Part shown: positions 44,367-52,735 of the stretch, piece after piece
Position numbering within the stretch: the stretch's first letter is position 1
Layout: the number at the start of each line of letters is the position of its first letter
Assembly (NCBI RefSeq): GCF_025947365.1
Contig: NZ_CP110012.1
Span: 1,426,001 to 1,490,000 of the forward strand
Direction of reading: 5' to 3'
Length of the DNA stretch: 64,000 nt
Source of the DNA: Flavobacterium sp. N502540
GTDB taxonomy: Bacteria; Bacteroidota; Bacteroidia; Flavobacteriales; Flavobacteriaceae
The notes under the pieces: model-generated
Seen by the model: the letters and a program-made list of their open reading frames with translations, nothing else
Databases searched by the model: none
What the model was told of the DNA's origin: nothing
Program-made: the position numbers and the translations under genes

Positions 44367-45446
44367 TTAATTCTGTTTGGTCTCGAGATTATGGATAGAA
44401 TTTTTCAATTCCTTATAATCCTCTTTAATTTTATCCAATTCCTTTTGTTGATTTATGGTATAAAGTGTAAGTTCTTCTATTTTCTCTAAGAGTTTTATAT
44501 TCATTTCATGCAAATTATAACCGTTTTCTGCTATTGATTTTTGAGAAGGTATGTTGGGCAGATGTTTATTTACAGAAATAAATTCCCCAATTTCTTTTAG
44601 TGTTTTTAATTTATAAGTATCGTTAAAAACATAATCCGCCCATGTTGCTTTAGGACTAATTCCATAATCTTCCGTCAATATGCCATTATGAACAAATAAA
44701 TCATAGGAACTTCTCATTGAAGCTTTAATATTGCCAGGCATTACACCTCCAATATATACATTGTCACTAGTATCCAAATACATATTTGTGGCCCTTTTAT
44801 TTGTCCCAACATATAGACCATGGTTTGAACTAGTACCAATCCATCCATCTGTATTAGTAGTATTACTGGATAATTTAACTTGAACTCCATTATTCTCAGA
44901 GACTATTGCCCCATTTGCATGAACTTTGAATTGAGGAGAGTCAATGCCAAATCCTACGTTATTACCAGGAAAAAAAACGTTATCATTATTGTCACCGATA
45001 TATATTTTATTTCCTGTATTAGATGAAATTTTCAAACCATTTTCATCACCATTACTTTGTATAAAAGAGGAATACCCGTCTACCCATGTAGTAAGATTGT
45101 CCCAATCTGCAGCCCAATTATCACTTTGTAAAACAGACTTACCAAAAAGACGAAGTTCGTTTCCTGAATTGGATCTATGGGCGAGATACATCATTAATTG
45201 AGAGTTGTTTTCCCCGCTTGCTGTAAACCAACTAAATGATGATGATGGACTAGCACTATTGTTGTCGTCAACAGTAAACTTCCAATTGTCAAGATAACTA
45301 GAGCTGTTATAAACAGCTTTCGTTAGTTGTTCATAAGTCAATACACTTTCTTGGGCATAACTCGAATTTAAAGTCATCAATAATAGCACTAAAACCAGTA
45401 ACGATCTGCCTGCTTTTTCAATTAAAAATTTCATGGTTGTTTTCAT
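44367..45446 (-). CDS. Exported tail-fibre-like protein with C-terminal coiled coil (359 aa)
   Basis: Signal peptide of about 30 residues (ending NSSYAQ), then a repetitive beta region (GNKIYIGDNNDNVFFPGNNVGFGIDSPQFKVHANG) typical of trimeric fibres, and the Bacteroidota-typical end ATWADYVFNDTYKLKTLKEIGEFISVNKHLPNIPSQ, then a coiled coil (LLEKIEELTLYTINQQKELDKIKEDYKELKNSI). Such proteins are usually annotated as tail-fibre domain proteins and are probably cell-surface fibres rather than phage parts, as no phage genes are nearby. It is the first gene of the minus-strand GDPD/SusC locus. Confidence 0.8.
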   Translation of the reverse strand: MKTTMKFLIEKAGRSLLVLVLLLMTLNSSYAQESVLTYEQLTKAVYNSSSYLDNWKFTVDDNNSASPSSSFSWFTASGENNSQLMMYLAHRSNSGNELRLFGKSVLQSDNWAADWDNLTTWVDGYSSFIQSNGDENGLKISSNTGNKIYIGDNNDNVFFPGNNVGFGIDSPQFKVHANGAIVSENNGVQVKLSSNTTNTDGWIGTSSNHGLYVGTNKRATNMYLDTSDNVYIGGVMPGNIKASMRSSYDLFVHNGILTEDYGISPKATWADYVFNDTYKLKTLKEIGEFISVNKHLPNIPSQKSIAENGYNLHEMNIKLLEKIEELTLYTINQQKELDKIKEDYKELKNSIHNLETKQN

Positions 45447-45928
45447 ATTTTTTAGGTTTTAAAGGTTAGCTTAGTATGTTTCTTTACTTGCAGTTGGCCA
45501 AACACTGTTAACGATGGAGGGGTATTTTGAGTTAAATCAATAGTGTGTGTTTTCTTATTATTCACTATAACACTTCTATTCTCACAAATGGAGACACATT
45601 TTCCTCAGAAAAATTGCTGACATTCTTTTCTTTATTCATTGTAAATAAAAATTAGATTTCGCTTACTCTTTTTAGGATTTTCCTTTCTGCAATCAGCATT
45701 AACAAATAATTAACAACAAATATATAAAACTTTTCCTATAATTATTTTGTATATGTGTTAAAATTACTACAGAAACAGCTTATAAATTAACAGGTAAATC
45801 ATAGTTACATTCTTATGTTTTCCATTAAATAAAGTCTCCATTTTTTTAAAAGATAAAATATCTTAAATGCATATATTTGTTAACCATTAAAATGTCCCAA
45901 ACTTTTAATAGATCAAAATTTACAACTC
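45447..45928. promoter_or_regulatory. Divergent regulatory region with two -7 elements
   Basis: This 480-bp gap between divergent genes has no gene. Exact TAnnTTTG matches are TATATTTG on the minus strand at 45717-45724 (about 270 nt before the tail-fibre-like gene) and TATATTTG on the plus strand at 45872-45879 (about 50 nt before the esterase-like gene). No -33 TTG at proper distance was seen for either. Confidence 0.45.
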
Positions 45929-47083
45929 ATGAAAAAAGTTTACCTACTTATTACCTTAATTTCATTTTCTGTCTTTTCGCAGAAAAAATTTGACAACATT
46001 AAATCCGAAAAGCTCGGAGAAGAACGAAGAATAACTATTGGTCTTCCGGAATCTTACGAAGCCAATCCCGATAAAAAATATCCCGTTTTGTATTTACTGG
46101 ATGGTGATTATTTATTCGATCCTTTTTCCGGCGCGATAAGTTACGGTACTTATTGGGGAGACTTACCCGAGATGATCATCATTGGCGTTCATCAGAATAA
46201 AAACGACGAACGCGAGGACGATACTACGATTGATCAGAACACAGGGCTTCCTTTTGAAAAAGGAGCGAACTTTTTTGAATTTGTGGGTGCTGAATTAGTC
46301 CCTTACATTGAGAAAAAATACCGTACCTCGCCTTTCAGAATTATTGCCGGTCATGATGTAACCGCCAGTTTCATTAATTTTTACCTTTACAAAGAACAGC
46401 CTCTTTTTAACGCCTATATTGCTTTTAGTCCGGAACTGGCAAATAAAATGGAAATTAGAGTACCGGAGAAGCTTGCCAAAGTTACAGAACCTGTGTTCTA
46501 CTACCTTTCTGCAGCCGACGGAGACAATAAAAAACTCAAAGAACCAATCGAAAAATTAGACAGCAATATTAAAATCGCTAATAATCCATTAGTAAGCTAC
46601 AAATACGATTTATTTAAAGGCACCACCCACTATACTCAGGTTTTACATGCAATTCCGAGTGCCTTATATCAAATTTTCGATGTTTACAAGCCTATTAATT
46701 CCCTCGAATACAACAATAAAATTGCTGTTCTGGAAACGGGATATGCAGATTATTTAGAAAATAAATACAACACCATGTCTAAAGTTCTGGGAGTTCAGAT
46801 TCCGGTGAGAATGAGTGATTTCAAAGTAATTGAAAACCTGATTCTAAAAAAGAACGCTTATGACGAATTAGGCAAAATGGCTGAAATTGGAAACGTAAAC
46901 TATCCGAAAGCCATGTTGGGAGAATATGAATTAGGGTTGATGTACGAAAAAATGGGAGATCCTAAAAGAGCTTCTAAAAAATACCAAAATGCTTCTCAAA
47001 TGGAGCCAATTGGTGATTTGAATAAAGATTTAATGTACGAGAAAATGGATCAGATGAATGCATTAGCAAAAACCACCAAATAA
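45929..47083 (+). CDS. Esterase-fold protein with altered nucleophile and C-terminal TPR-like region
   Basis: A 384-residue exported protein (signal peptide 1-17, ending VFSQ). Residues about 20-270 follow the esterase-D/Fes family (PF00756): ITIGLPESYEANPDKKYPVLYLLDGDY, YIEKKYRTSPFRIIAGHD, FNAYIAFSPEL. At the nucleophile elbow the usual G-x-S-x-G reads G-H-D-V-T (Asp143), and the usual family histidine region reads KGTTHYTQVLH. A serine-esterase activity is therefore doubtful. The last ~80 residues look helical and TPR-like (YELGLMYEKMGDPKRASKKYQNASQMEP). Its TAA stop shares one base with the radA start (TAATG), so the two are translationally coupled. Confidence 0.85.
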   Translation: MKKVYLLITLISFSVFSQKKFDNIKSEKLGEERRITIGLPESYEANPDKKYPVLYLLDGDYLFDPFSGAISYGTYWGDLPEMIIIGVHQNKNDEREDDTTIDQNTGLPFEKGANFFEFVGAELVPYIEKKYRTSPFRIIAGHDVTASFINFYLYKEQPLFNAYIAFSPELANKMEIRVPEKLAKVTEPVFYYLSAADGDNKKLKEPIEKLDSNIKIANNPLVSYKYDLFKGTTHYTQVLHAIPSALYQIFDVYKPINSLEYNNKIAVLETGYADYLENKYNTMSKVLGVQIPVRMSDFKVIENLILKKNAYDELGKMAEIGNVNYPKAMLGEYELGLMYEKMGDPKRASKKYQNASQMEPIGDLNKDLMYEKMDQMNALAKTTK

Positions 47084-48444
47084 TGTCAAAAGTTAAAACT
47101 TCCTTTTTTTGCCAAAACTGCGGAACTCAGTATGCCAAATGGCAAGGACAATGCAATGCCTGTAAAGAATGGAATACTATTGCTGAAGAAATTATCCAGA
47201 AGCAGGAAAAAGTAGCCTGGAAAAGCGAACCTACTTCAAACGGTAAAGCGCCGCGCCCTTTAAAAATTAACGAAATTGATTCGGCACAGGAAATTCGAAT
47301 GAATACTACTGATGGTGAATTAAACCGTGTTTTGGGAGGCGGAATTGTTCCAGGATCCTTAACGCTTTTAGGAGGTGAACCGGGTATTGGAAAAAGTACA
47401 CTTTTGCTCCAAATTTCACTTAAACTGCCATACAAAACCTTATACGTTTCCGGTGAGGAAAGTCAGAAGCAAATCAAAATGCGCGCGGAGAGAATTACTC
47501 CGAACAGCGACAATTGCTACATCTTGACGGAAACCAAAACACAAAATATCTTCAAACAAATTGAAGCCATACAGCCTGAAATTGTAATTATCGATTCGAT
47601 TCAGACTTTACATACCGATTATATTGAATCTACTGCAGGAAGTATTTCTCAAATCCGAGAAACCACTGCCGAACTCATCAAATTTGCCAAAGAAACCAAT
47701 ATTCCGGTTATCTTAATCGGACATATCACAAAAGACGGAAACATTGCCGGACCTAAAATCCTCGAGCACATGGTCGATACGGTCTTACAGTTTGAAGGCG
47801 ATCGCAATCATGTGTACCGAATTTTACGTTCGTTAAAAAATCGTTTTGGTTCTACCGCCGAACTTGGAATTTACGAAATGCTGGGCAGTGGTTTACGCGA
47901 AGTATCCAACCCTTCCGAGATTTTAATCTCTCATAAAGACGAAGAATTATCCGGAACAGCAATTGCTACCACGCTCGAAGGCATGCGTCCTTTGATGATC
48001 GAAATACAATCACTGGTGAGTACCGCAGTTTACGGAACTCCGCAACGAAGTACAACGGGTTACAATGCCAAAAGATTAAACATGATTTTAGCGGTTCTCG
48101 AAAAAAGAGCCGGATTTCGTTTAGGAGCGAAAGATGTCTTTTTGAACGTTACAGGTGGAATTTCTGTCGATGACCCTGCGATTGATTTAGCTGTTGTTGC
48201 TGCAATTTTATCTTCCAACGAAGACATTCCGGTAACCAAAGGCTTCTGTTTTGCCGGAGAGGTTGGACTTTCAGGTGAAATTCGCCCGGTAAATCGTGTT
48301 GACCAACGTATTCAGGAAGCTGAAAAACTTGGATTCACCACTATCTTTGTATCCAAATACAATAAAATTGCGTTAAAAAATATAGGAATCAAAATTGAAT
48401 TGGTGGCTAAAATTGAAGATGTGGCCAGTATTCTTTTTGGATAA
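47083..48444 (+). CDS. radA: DNA repair protein RadA
   Basis: RecA-like ATPase that helps branch migration of recombination intermediates. It has 453 residues: a zinc finger (Cys10, Cys13, Cys24, Cys27), Walker A GGEPGIGKST at about 97-106, the RadA-specific KNRFG motif at 252-256 and a C-terminal Lon-protease-like domain (TGGISVDDPAIDLAVVAAILSS, GEVGLSGEIRPV). Full length. It is the second gene after the esterase-like gene, overlapping it by one base. Confidence 0.97.
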   Translation: MSKVKTSFFCQNCGTQYAKWQGQCNACKEWNTIAEEIIQKQEKVAWKSEPTSNGKAPRPLKINEIDSAQEIRMNTTDGELNRVLGGGIVPGSLTLLGGEPGIGKSTLLLQISLKLPYKTLYVSGEESQKQIKMRAERITPNSDNCYILTETKTQNIFKQIEAIQPEIVIIDSIQTLHTDYIESTAGSISQIRETTAELIKFAKETNIPVILIGHITKDGNIAGPKILEHMVDTVLQFEGDRNHVYRILRSLKNRFGSTAELGIYEMLGSGLREVSNPSEILISHKDEELSGTAIATTLEGMRPLMIEIQSLVSTAVYGTPQRSTTGYNAKRLNMILAVLEKRAGFRLGAKDVFLNVTGGISVDDPAIDLAVVAAILSSNEDIPVTKGFCFAGEVGLSGEIRPVNRVDQRIQEAEKLGFTTIFVSKYNKIALKNIGIKIELVAKIEDVASILFG

Positions 48445-48477
48445 TTCGTTTTTTCGCCACGAACTACACCAATTAAA

Positions 48478-48522
48478 CACGAACTTTTATTTAAATTTAT
48501 TGCAAATTCAAATTTGTTCGTG
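48478..48522. repeat. Intergenic palindrome after radA
   Basis: CACGAAC (48478-48484) and GTTCGTG (48516-48522) pair, with flanking TTAA on both sides. The left side also has a second partial copy (CCACGAAC at about 48457). It resembles the small CACGAA-type intergenic repeats of flavobacteria. Confidence 0.5.
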
Positions 48523-48599
48523 TTAATCAAATTCGAGAAATCAGCGGCAGAAAAACTTTTCATTTTGCGAATAAGCGCAATTTTTATGAAATTAATTTT

Positions 48600-50564
48600 A
48601 TGAAATTCCCAAAACAAAAAATATACAAAGTCCTCCTAATACTTGCATTAGTATTGGTAGTACTTTTTTTAGGGTTTTACTTTTTTCGCGATTCACTTCT
48701 GAAACAAGCTATCGCTAAAGTAACCCACAAAATGAATACGGAATACAACAGTACATTTTCTGTAAAATCAGCTTCATTTGATGGTTTGTCCGGTATAAAA
48801 CTAACCAATGTGATTCTGGTTCCTAAAAATGCCGATACTCTTTGCCATATTCAAAAAATAGAAACCAGTATCAGTCTTGCCAATTTACTGATTGGTGATG
48901 TACAAATCGGAACTCTAAAAGTCAACAACGGCTACATTCAACTGGTTAAAAAAGGAAATATTCGCAATTTTGATGCTTTCTTAAAAAAAGACAAATCAGA
49001 TTCAGACAAAAACGAAAAGCGCAAATACGCTTCCTTTGCTTATCGCATCATTTCGAAACTATTAAATCTGGTTCCGACCGATATGAAGCTCGAGAATTTG
49101 AATTTCAGAATTGACGACAATGGCAAAAAAACGTCTGTAGCGATCAACAAACTGGTTTTAGACAACAAACAGCTTGAAACCAACCTTCATGTTCAAAGCA
49201 AAGATTTTGATCAGCGCTGGAACATTAAAGGCTTTGCCGATCCGAGAAATAAAAAAGCAGACATTCGTTTTTTTAATCTGGATACCGGAGCCATTCGTGT
49301 TCCGTACTTAGACGAACGTTACAACTTAAAAGCGAGCTTTGATTCAATCCGCCTGAATGTTCAAAACATTGAAAAAGACGGCAGTGAACTGCACCTTGAC
49401 GGTTATACGTCTATCGCCAATTTAAAAATCAATCATCCGAAAATTGCCAGCAAAGACGTTGTGATTAAAAATGCCCGTTTTGATTATCGTTTCTTACTTG
49501 GAGATAGCTTTATTTCGATCGACAGCACTTCGACCATGCAGTTGAATAAAATCAAACTGCATCCTTATGTTTCTTATGACACTGAGAAAGACACCGTTTA
49601 TACTTTAAAAGTAAACATTCCGAAAATGGAGGCACAAGATTTTATTGTTTCCCTGCCGGAAGGTTTGTTTACCCATTTTGAAGGAATGGAAGCTGCCGGA
49701 AGTTTTGACTACAAACTCGATTTTAAATTCAATAAAAACAAACCGAACGCTTTGGTTTTTGATAGTAAACTCAACAAAGAAGGTTTAAAAATTACGAAAT
49801 ACGGCGAGGCAGATCTTAACAAGCTGAATGGAGAGTTTGTTTATCGCGCTATTATTCAAAATGTGCTGCAACGACCGGTTTTGGTTGGAAATGCAAATCC
49901 GAACTATACGCCTTTAGATCAAATTTCACCTTATTTACGAAAATGTGTTCTGACGACTGAGGATCCGTCGTTCTTTTCGCATCGTGGTTTTATCAATGAA
50001 GCGTTTAAACAATCCATTTTAAAGAACATCAGAACTAAAAAATTCTCACGCGGCGCAAGTACCATTAGCATGCAGCTGATTAAAAATGTTTTCCTGACCA
50101 GAGAAAAAACACTTTCACGCAAACTTGAAGAAATTTTACTGGTTTACATTTTAGAGAACAATCGCGTTGTAAGCAAGGAAAGAATGCTGGAAGTTTATTT
50201 CAACATTATCGAATGGGGACCTAATGTGTACGGGATTGGAGAAGCAAGTCATTTTTACTTCCAGAAAAGCCCCGCTAATTTGAATGTTGATGAATGTCTG
50301 TACTTAGCGACAATTATTCCGAAACCCAGAAAATTCATGTATCAGTTTAATGATCAAGGCAATTTAAGGGATTATGCATTGAAAAATCAAAAATTCCTGA
50401 AGAATTTAATGTTCCGAAGAGGTTTGTTGGTTCCTGAAGATACTCTTGGACAATTACCCGTTTACATTTCGGGAAATGCGCGTTCCTTGATCAGAATTAA
50501 GGCTCCTGATTCTACAGCGGTGAAGAATGATTCTTTGGCGATTGAAGACGAATTTGACCTGTAA
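48600..50564 (+). CDS. Membrane-anchored GT51 transglycosylase with long N-terminal region
   Basis: A 654-residue protein with one N-terminal transmembrane helix (about 10-29). Residues 30-430 are repetitive beta strands of AsmA/DUF748-like character (FSVKSASFDGLSGIKLTNVIL, IGTLKVNNGYIQLVKKG). The C-terminal ~200 residues are a peptidoglycan glycosyltransferase: catalytic Glu454 (LTTEDPSFFSHRGF), GASTISMQLIKNVFLTREKT, RKLEEILLVYILE, KERMLEVYFNIIEWGPNVYGIGEAS. There is no transpeptidase domain, so it is MtgA-like in activity but far longer than the ~240-residue MtgA. An ATG at 48586 is out of frame and stops at once. Confidence 0.9.
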   Translation: MKFPKQKIYKVLLILALVLVVLFLGFYFFRDSLLKQAIAKVTHKMNTEYNSTFSVKSASFDGLSGIKLTNVILVPKNADTLCHIQKIETSISLANLLIGDVQIGTLKVNNGYIQLVKKGNIRNFDAFLKKDKSDSDKNEKRKYASFAYRIISKLLNLVPTDMKLENLNFRIDDNGKKTSVAINKLVLDNKQLETNLHVQSKDFDQRWNIKGFADPRNKKADIRFFNLDTGAIRVPYLDERYNLKASFDSIRLNVQNIEKDGSELHLDGYTSIANLKINHPKIASKDVVIKNARFDYRFLLGDSFISIDSTSTMQLNKIKLHPYVSYDTEKDTVYTLKVNIPKMEAQDFIVSLPEGLFTHFEGMEAAGSFDYKLDFKFNKNKPNALVFDSKLNKEGLKITKYGEADLNKLNGEFVYRAIIQNVLQRPVLVGNANPNYTPLDQISPYLRKCVLTTEDPSFFSHRGFINEAFKQSILKNIRTKKFSRGASTISMQLIKNVFLTREKTLSRKLEEILLVYILENNRVVSKERMLEVYFNIIEWGPNVYGIGEASHFYFQKSPANLNVDECLYLATIIPKPRKFMYQFNDQGNLRDYALKNQKFLKNLMFRRGLLVPEDTLGQLPVYISGNARSLIRIKAPDSTAVKNDSLAIEDEFDL

Positions 50565-50567
50565 AAC

Positions 50568-50588
50568 ACGGATTTCACGGATTGGCAC
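50568..50588. repeat. ACGGATT direct-repeat motif
   Basis: ACGGATTTCACGGATT just after the transglycosylase stop codon. The same ACGGATTTnACGGATT pattern occurs inside the right terminal repeat of the GxxExxY unit (18661-18700, inverted). Confidence 0.5.
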
Positions 50589-50624
50589 TAATTTTAGGCT
50601 TAAAATCGCTTATCCTCTACATAA

Positions 50625-50673
50625 AAATTCCACAAACTAACACTAGTTCAATCGGTGTTAATTTGTGGAATTT
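50625..50673. terminator. Strong hairpin between convergent genes
   Basis: Arms 50625-50643 and 50655-50673 (19 bp, one mismatch) with an 11-nt loop, between the plus-strand transglycosylase and the minus-strand tas gene. There is no U-tract, so it is either a rho-independent-like bidirectional stop with weak tail or a REP-type repeat. Confidence 0.6.
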
Positions 50674-50695
50674 GTGTTTGATTTAGTAGTACTAA

Positions 50696-51733
50696 TTAAG
50701 GAGCCGGATCAGGAATTATGGCCTGAACAGCATTAATTTCTGCTATGATTTCTTCTGACAGTACTACATCAATTGTATCAATATTTTCTTTTAGTTGCTC
50801 CATAGTTGTGGCACCAATAATAGCGCTTGTTAAAAATGGCTGCTGTAACACAAATCCCATCGCTAATTGGGTTAAGGTTAAACCATGTTTAATCGCGATT
50901 TCCTGATATAATTTTGTGGCCTGTGTACTTTGCGCACTATTGTAACGTGTATATTGCGGAAAAAGATTGATTCTGGCATTTGGATGCGCTTCCCCGGTTA
51001 AAAATTTACCCGTCAAAACTCCAAAAGCCAAAGGCGAATAAGCCAACAATCCTACATTTTCATACTTTGAAACTTCGGCAGAACCTACTTCAAAAAGACG
51101 ATTCAGCAAACTGTACGGATTTTGAACTGTTTTAATCCTCGGAAGGTTCTGGTATTTGCTTTCTTCTAAAAAACGCATCATTCCCCAGGCATTCTCATTT
51201 GAAACTCCAATATGTTTTATTTTACCTTCTTTAATTAAGCCGTCAAATGTTTCTAGTACTTCTCTGAAGTTATCTTCCCAAACATCGTCGTGACCGTTAA
51301 AAGCGCGTTGTCCAAAACAATTGGTTTTTCGCTCCGGCCAATGCATCTGATACAAATCGATATAATCGGTTTGCAGACGTCTTAAACTATTCTCTAAAGC
51401 ATATTTGATGCTTGCTGGTGAGAAATCACCTTTTTCACGCATGTACGTGAACGCAGGATTTGGACCGGCAATTTTGGTAGCCAATACCACTTTGTCACGA
51501 TTTCCCGATTTCTTGAACCAGGTTCCTATAATTTTCTCTGTACTTCCGTAAGTTTCTTCGCGTGCGGGAACGGAATACATTTCGGCTGTATCAAAAAAAT
51601 TAACGCCTCTCTCCAATGCGTAATCCATTTGCTGATGCCCTTCGGCTTCTGTATTCTGTTGCCCGAAAGTCATCGTTCCGAGATTGATTTTACTAACTTT
51701 TATGTCGGTATGGGGTAAAGTGGTGTATTTCAT
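50696..51733 (-). CDS. tas: NADP(H)-dependent aldo-keto reductase, Tas type
   Basis: Reduces aldehydes or ketones with NADPH in the cytoplasm; the natural substrate of Tas is not known. It has 345 residues, near-identical in length to E. coli Tas (346), and resembles it throughout: GTMTFGQQNTEAEGHQQMDYALERGV, FFDTAEMYSVPAREET (catalytic Asp and Tyr), DYIDLYQMHWPERKTNCFG, HIGVSNENAWGMMRFLEE, VQNPYSLLNRLFEVG and GATTMEQLKENID. TATCTTTG (51810-51817) lies about 80 nt upstream. One copy of a 46-bp inverted repeat (51739-51784) lies inside its leader. Confidence 0.92.
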   Translation of the reverse strand: MKYTTLPHTDIKVSKINLGTMTFGQQNTEAEGHQQMDYALERGVNFFDTAEMYSVPAREETYGSTEKIIGTWFKKSGNRDKVVLATKIAGPNPAFTYMREKGDFSPASIKYALENSLRRLQTDYIDLYQMHWPERKTNCFGQRAFNGHDDVWEDNFREVLETFDGLIKEGKIKHIGVSNENAWGMMRFLEESKYQNLPRIKTVQNPYSLLNRLFEVGSAEVSKYENVGLLAYSPLAFGVLTGKFLTGEAHPNARINLFPQYTRYNSAQSTQATKLYQEIAIKHGLTLTQLAMGFVLQQPFLTSAIIGATTMEQLKENIDTIDVVLSEEIIAEINAVQAIIPDPAP

Positions 51734-51809
51734 TTCTTCTTAAGGCTCTAAGTTACTAAGGAGCTGAGTTGCTAAGATTTTAAGCTTTCAGCATCCGACT
51801 ATTAAAACT

Positions 51810-51817
51810 CAAAGATA
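51810..51817 (-). promoter_or_regulatory. -7 element of tas
   Basis: TATCTTTG on the minus strand, exact TAnnTTTG. It lies outside the left inverted repeat, which would therefore be transcribed as part of the tas leader. Confidence 0.45.
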
Positions 51818-52046
51818 CGAAGCGATTCTTCAAATGAAAATCTCTCAAAAGTTAAAAAAAAGATAAGGTTAGATTTTACCTTTTAGCACCTACAGCACCC
51901 CAATTGTTACAAGTCATCAACCAGACATTCCTTTTAAAAGAAAGCTTAAGAATAGTGTCTTTAAATTTGCTTGCTCAGCGCAACCTAGGATTGCTTTGAA
52001 CAACAAATGCCCTATAAATTTTTAATAACTTAAACCCCCAAACAAA

Positions 52047-52655
52047 ATAAAAAAAATTATTCTGGGAATTCTTGCCTTCTCCGTTTTTGCATGTTCAACC
52101 GAAGAGAACACTAAAACACCTACAGGACAAGTAAAAGAAGAAGTAAAACCGGATCCTATAGTATCAGCACCGCCTAAGTATTGTGAATCAGCAGGAAAGA
52201 TCAGCAGCGAAGAACGATTAGATAAAGTCGTTTTTGGCAGTATCAGCAATGCTTCAACAGGCAAAGGAGGTTATGAAGATTTCACTAACATATCTGGCAA
52301 TTTCGCATTAGGTTCAAGCAATACTATTTCACTTACACCTGGCCTTTACAGCCAATACGGAAAGAATGGCTTTGGCGTACAATTTTTTATCTACATCGAT
52401 TACAATCAAGATGGCGATTTCACTGATCCGGGAGAAACAGTCTGGAAAAGTAAACAAGGAACCGATCCGGTAAGCGGAACGATTACGATCCCCTCCACAG
52501 CATCGCTAGGTTCTACCAGAATGAGAATCGAGCTGAGAAGTATATTATCTCTGCCAGGTACACCCGTTACTGATCCTCCTTTTGGAACCGGCTGCGGAAC
52601 TTTTGAGTATGGACAGGTCGAAGATTATACGTTAAATATTAAAGCAAAATTGTAA
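52047..52655 (+). CDS. GEVED-domain lipoprotein with ATA in place of a start codon
   Basis: An open frame of 202 codons with clear protein character: KKIILGILAFSVFAC (lipobox, Cys16), a Pro/Glu linker (VKEEVKPDPIVSAPP), and a C-terminal GEVED-type domain (FFIYIDYNQDGDFTDPGE ... YGQVEDYTLNI) common in exported flavobacterial proteins. The codon where ATG belongs is ATA, followed by AAAAAAATT. An in-frame TAA lies 6 codons upstream, and no in-frame ATG, GTG or TTG stands near the signal peptide. Either an ATG mutated to ATA, translation starts at ATA, or the base call is wrong. A perfect terminator follows, and inverted repeats bracket the gene. Confidence 0.75.
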   Translation: MKKIILGILAFSVFACSTEENTKTPTGQVKEEVKPDPIVSAPPKYCESAGKISSEERLDKVVFGSISNASTGKGGYEDFTNISGNFALGSSNTISLTPGLYSQYGKNGFGVQFFIYIDYNQDGDFTDPGETVWKSKQGTDPVSGTITIPSTASLGSTRMRIELRSILSLPGTPVTDPPFGTGCGTFEYGQVEDYTLNIKAKL

Positions 52656-52661
52656 ACAATT

Positions 52662-52695
52662 AAAAAAGGTTCAAGTAAAAACTTGAACCTTTTTT
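52662..52695 (+). terminator. Terminator of the ATA-start lipoprotein gene
   Basis: Perfect 15-bp arms AAAAAAGGTTCAAGT (52662-52676) and ACTTGAACCTTTTTT (52681-52695) with a 4-nt loop and a T-run, 6 bp after the stop codon. Confidence 0.92.
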
Positions 52696-52735
52696 TTAAA
52701 ATCTTAAAGACTTAGCCCCTTAGAACCTTAGCGTC

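Noticed and set aside
44367..45446. Prophage tail-fibre gene
   Set aside because: No other phage gene is nearby. The C-terminal pattern and signal peptide fit the family of exported surface fibres common in Bacteroidota.
48586..48603. Small upstream reading frame before the transglycosylase gene
   Set aside because: The ATG at 48586 runs only five codons and stops at the TGA overlapping the true start; it is probably chance in AT-rich DNA.
52022..52264. Minus-strand 80-codon frame opposite the lipoprotein gene
   Set aside because: It is the shadow of the plus-strand GEVED lipoprotein frame, which has a lipobox, a domain match and a terminator.
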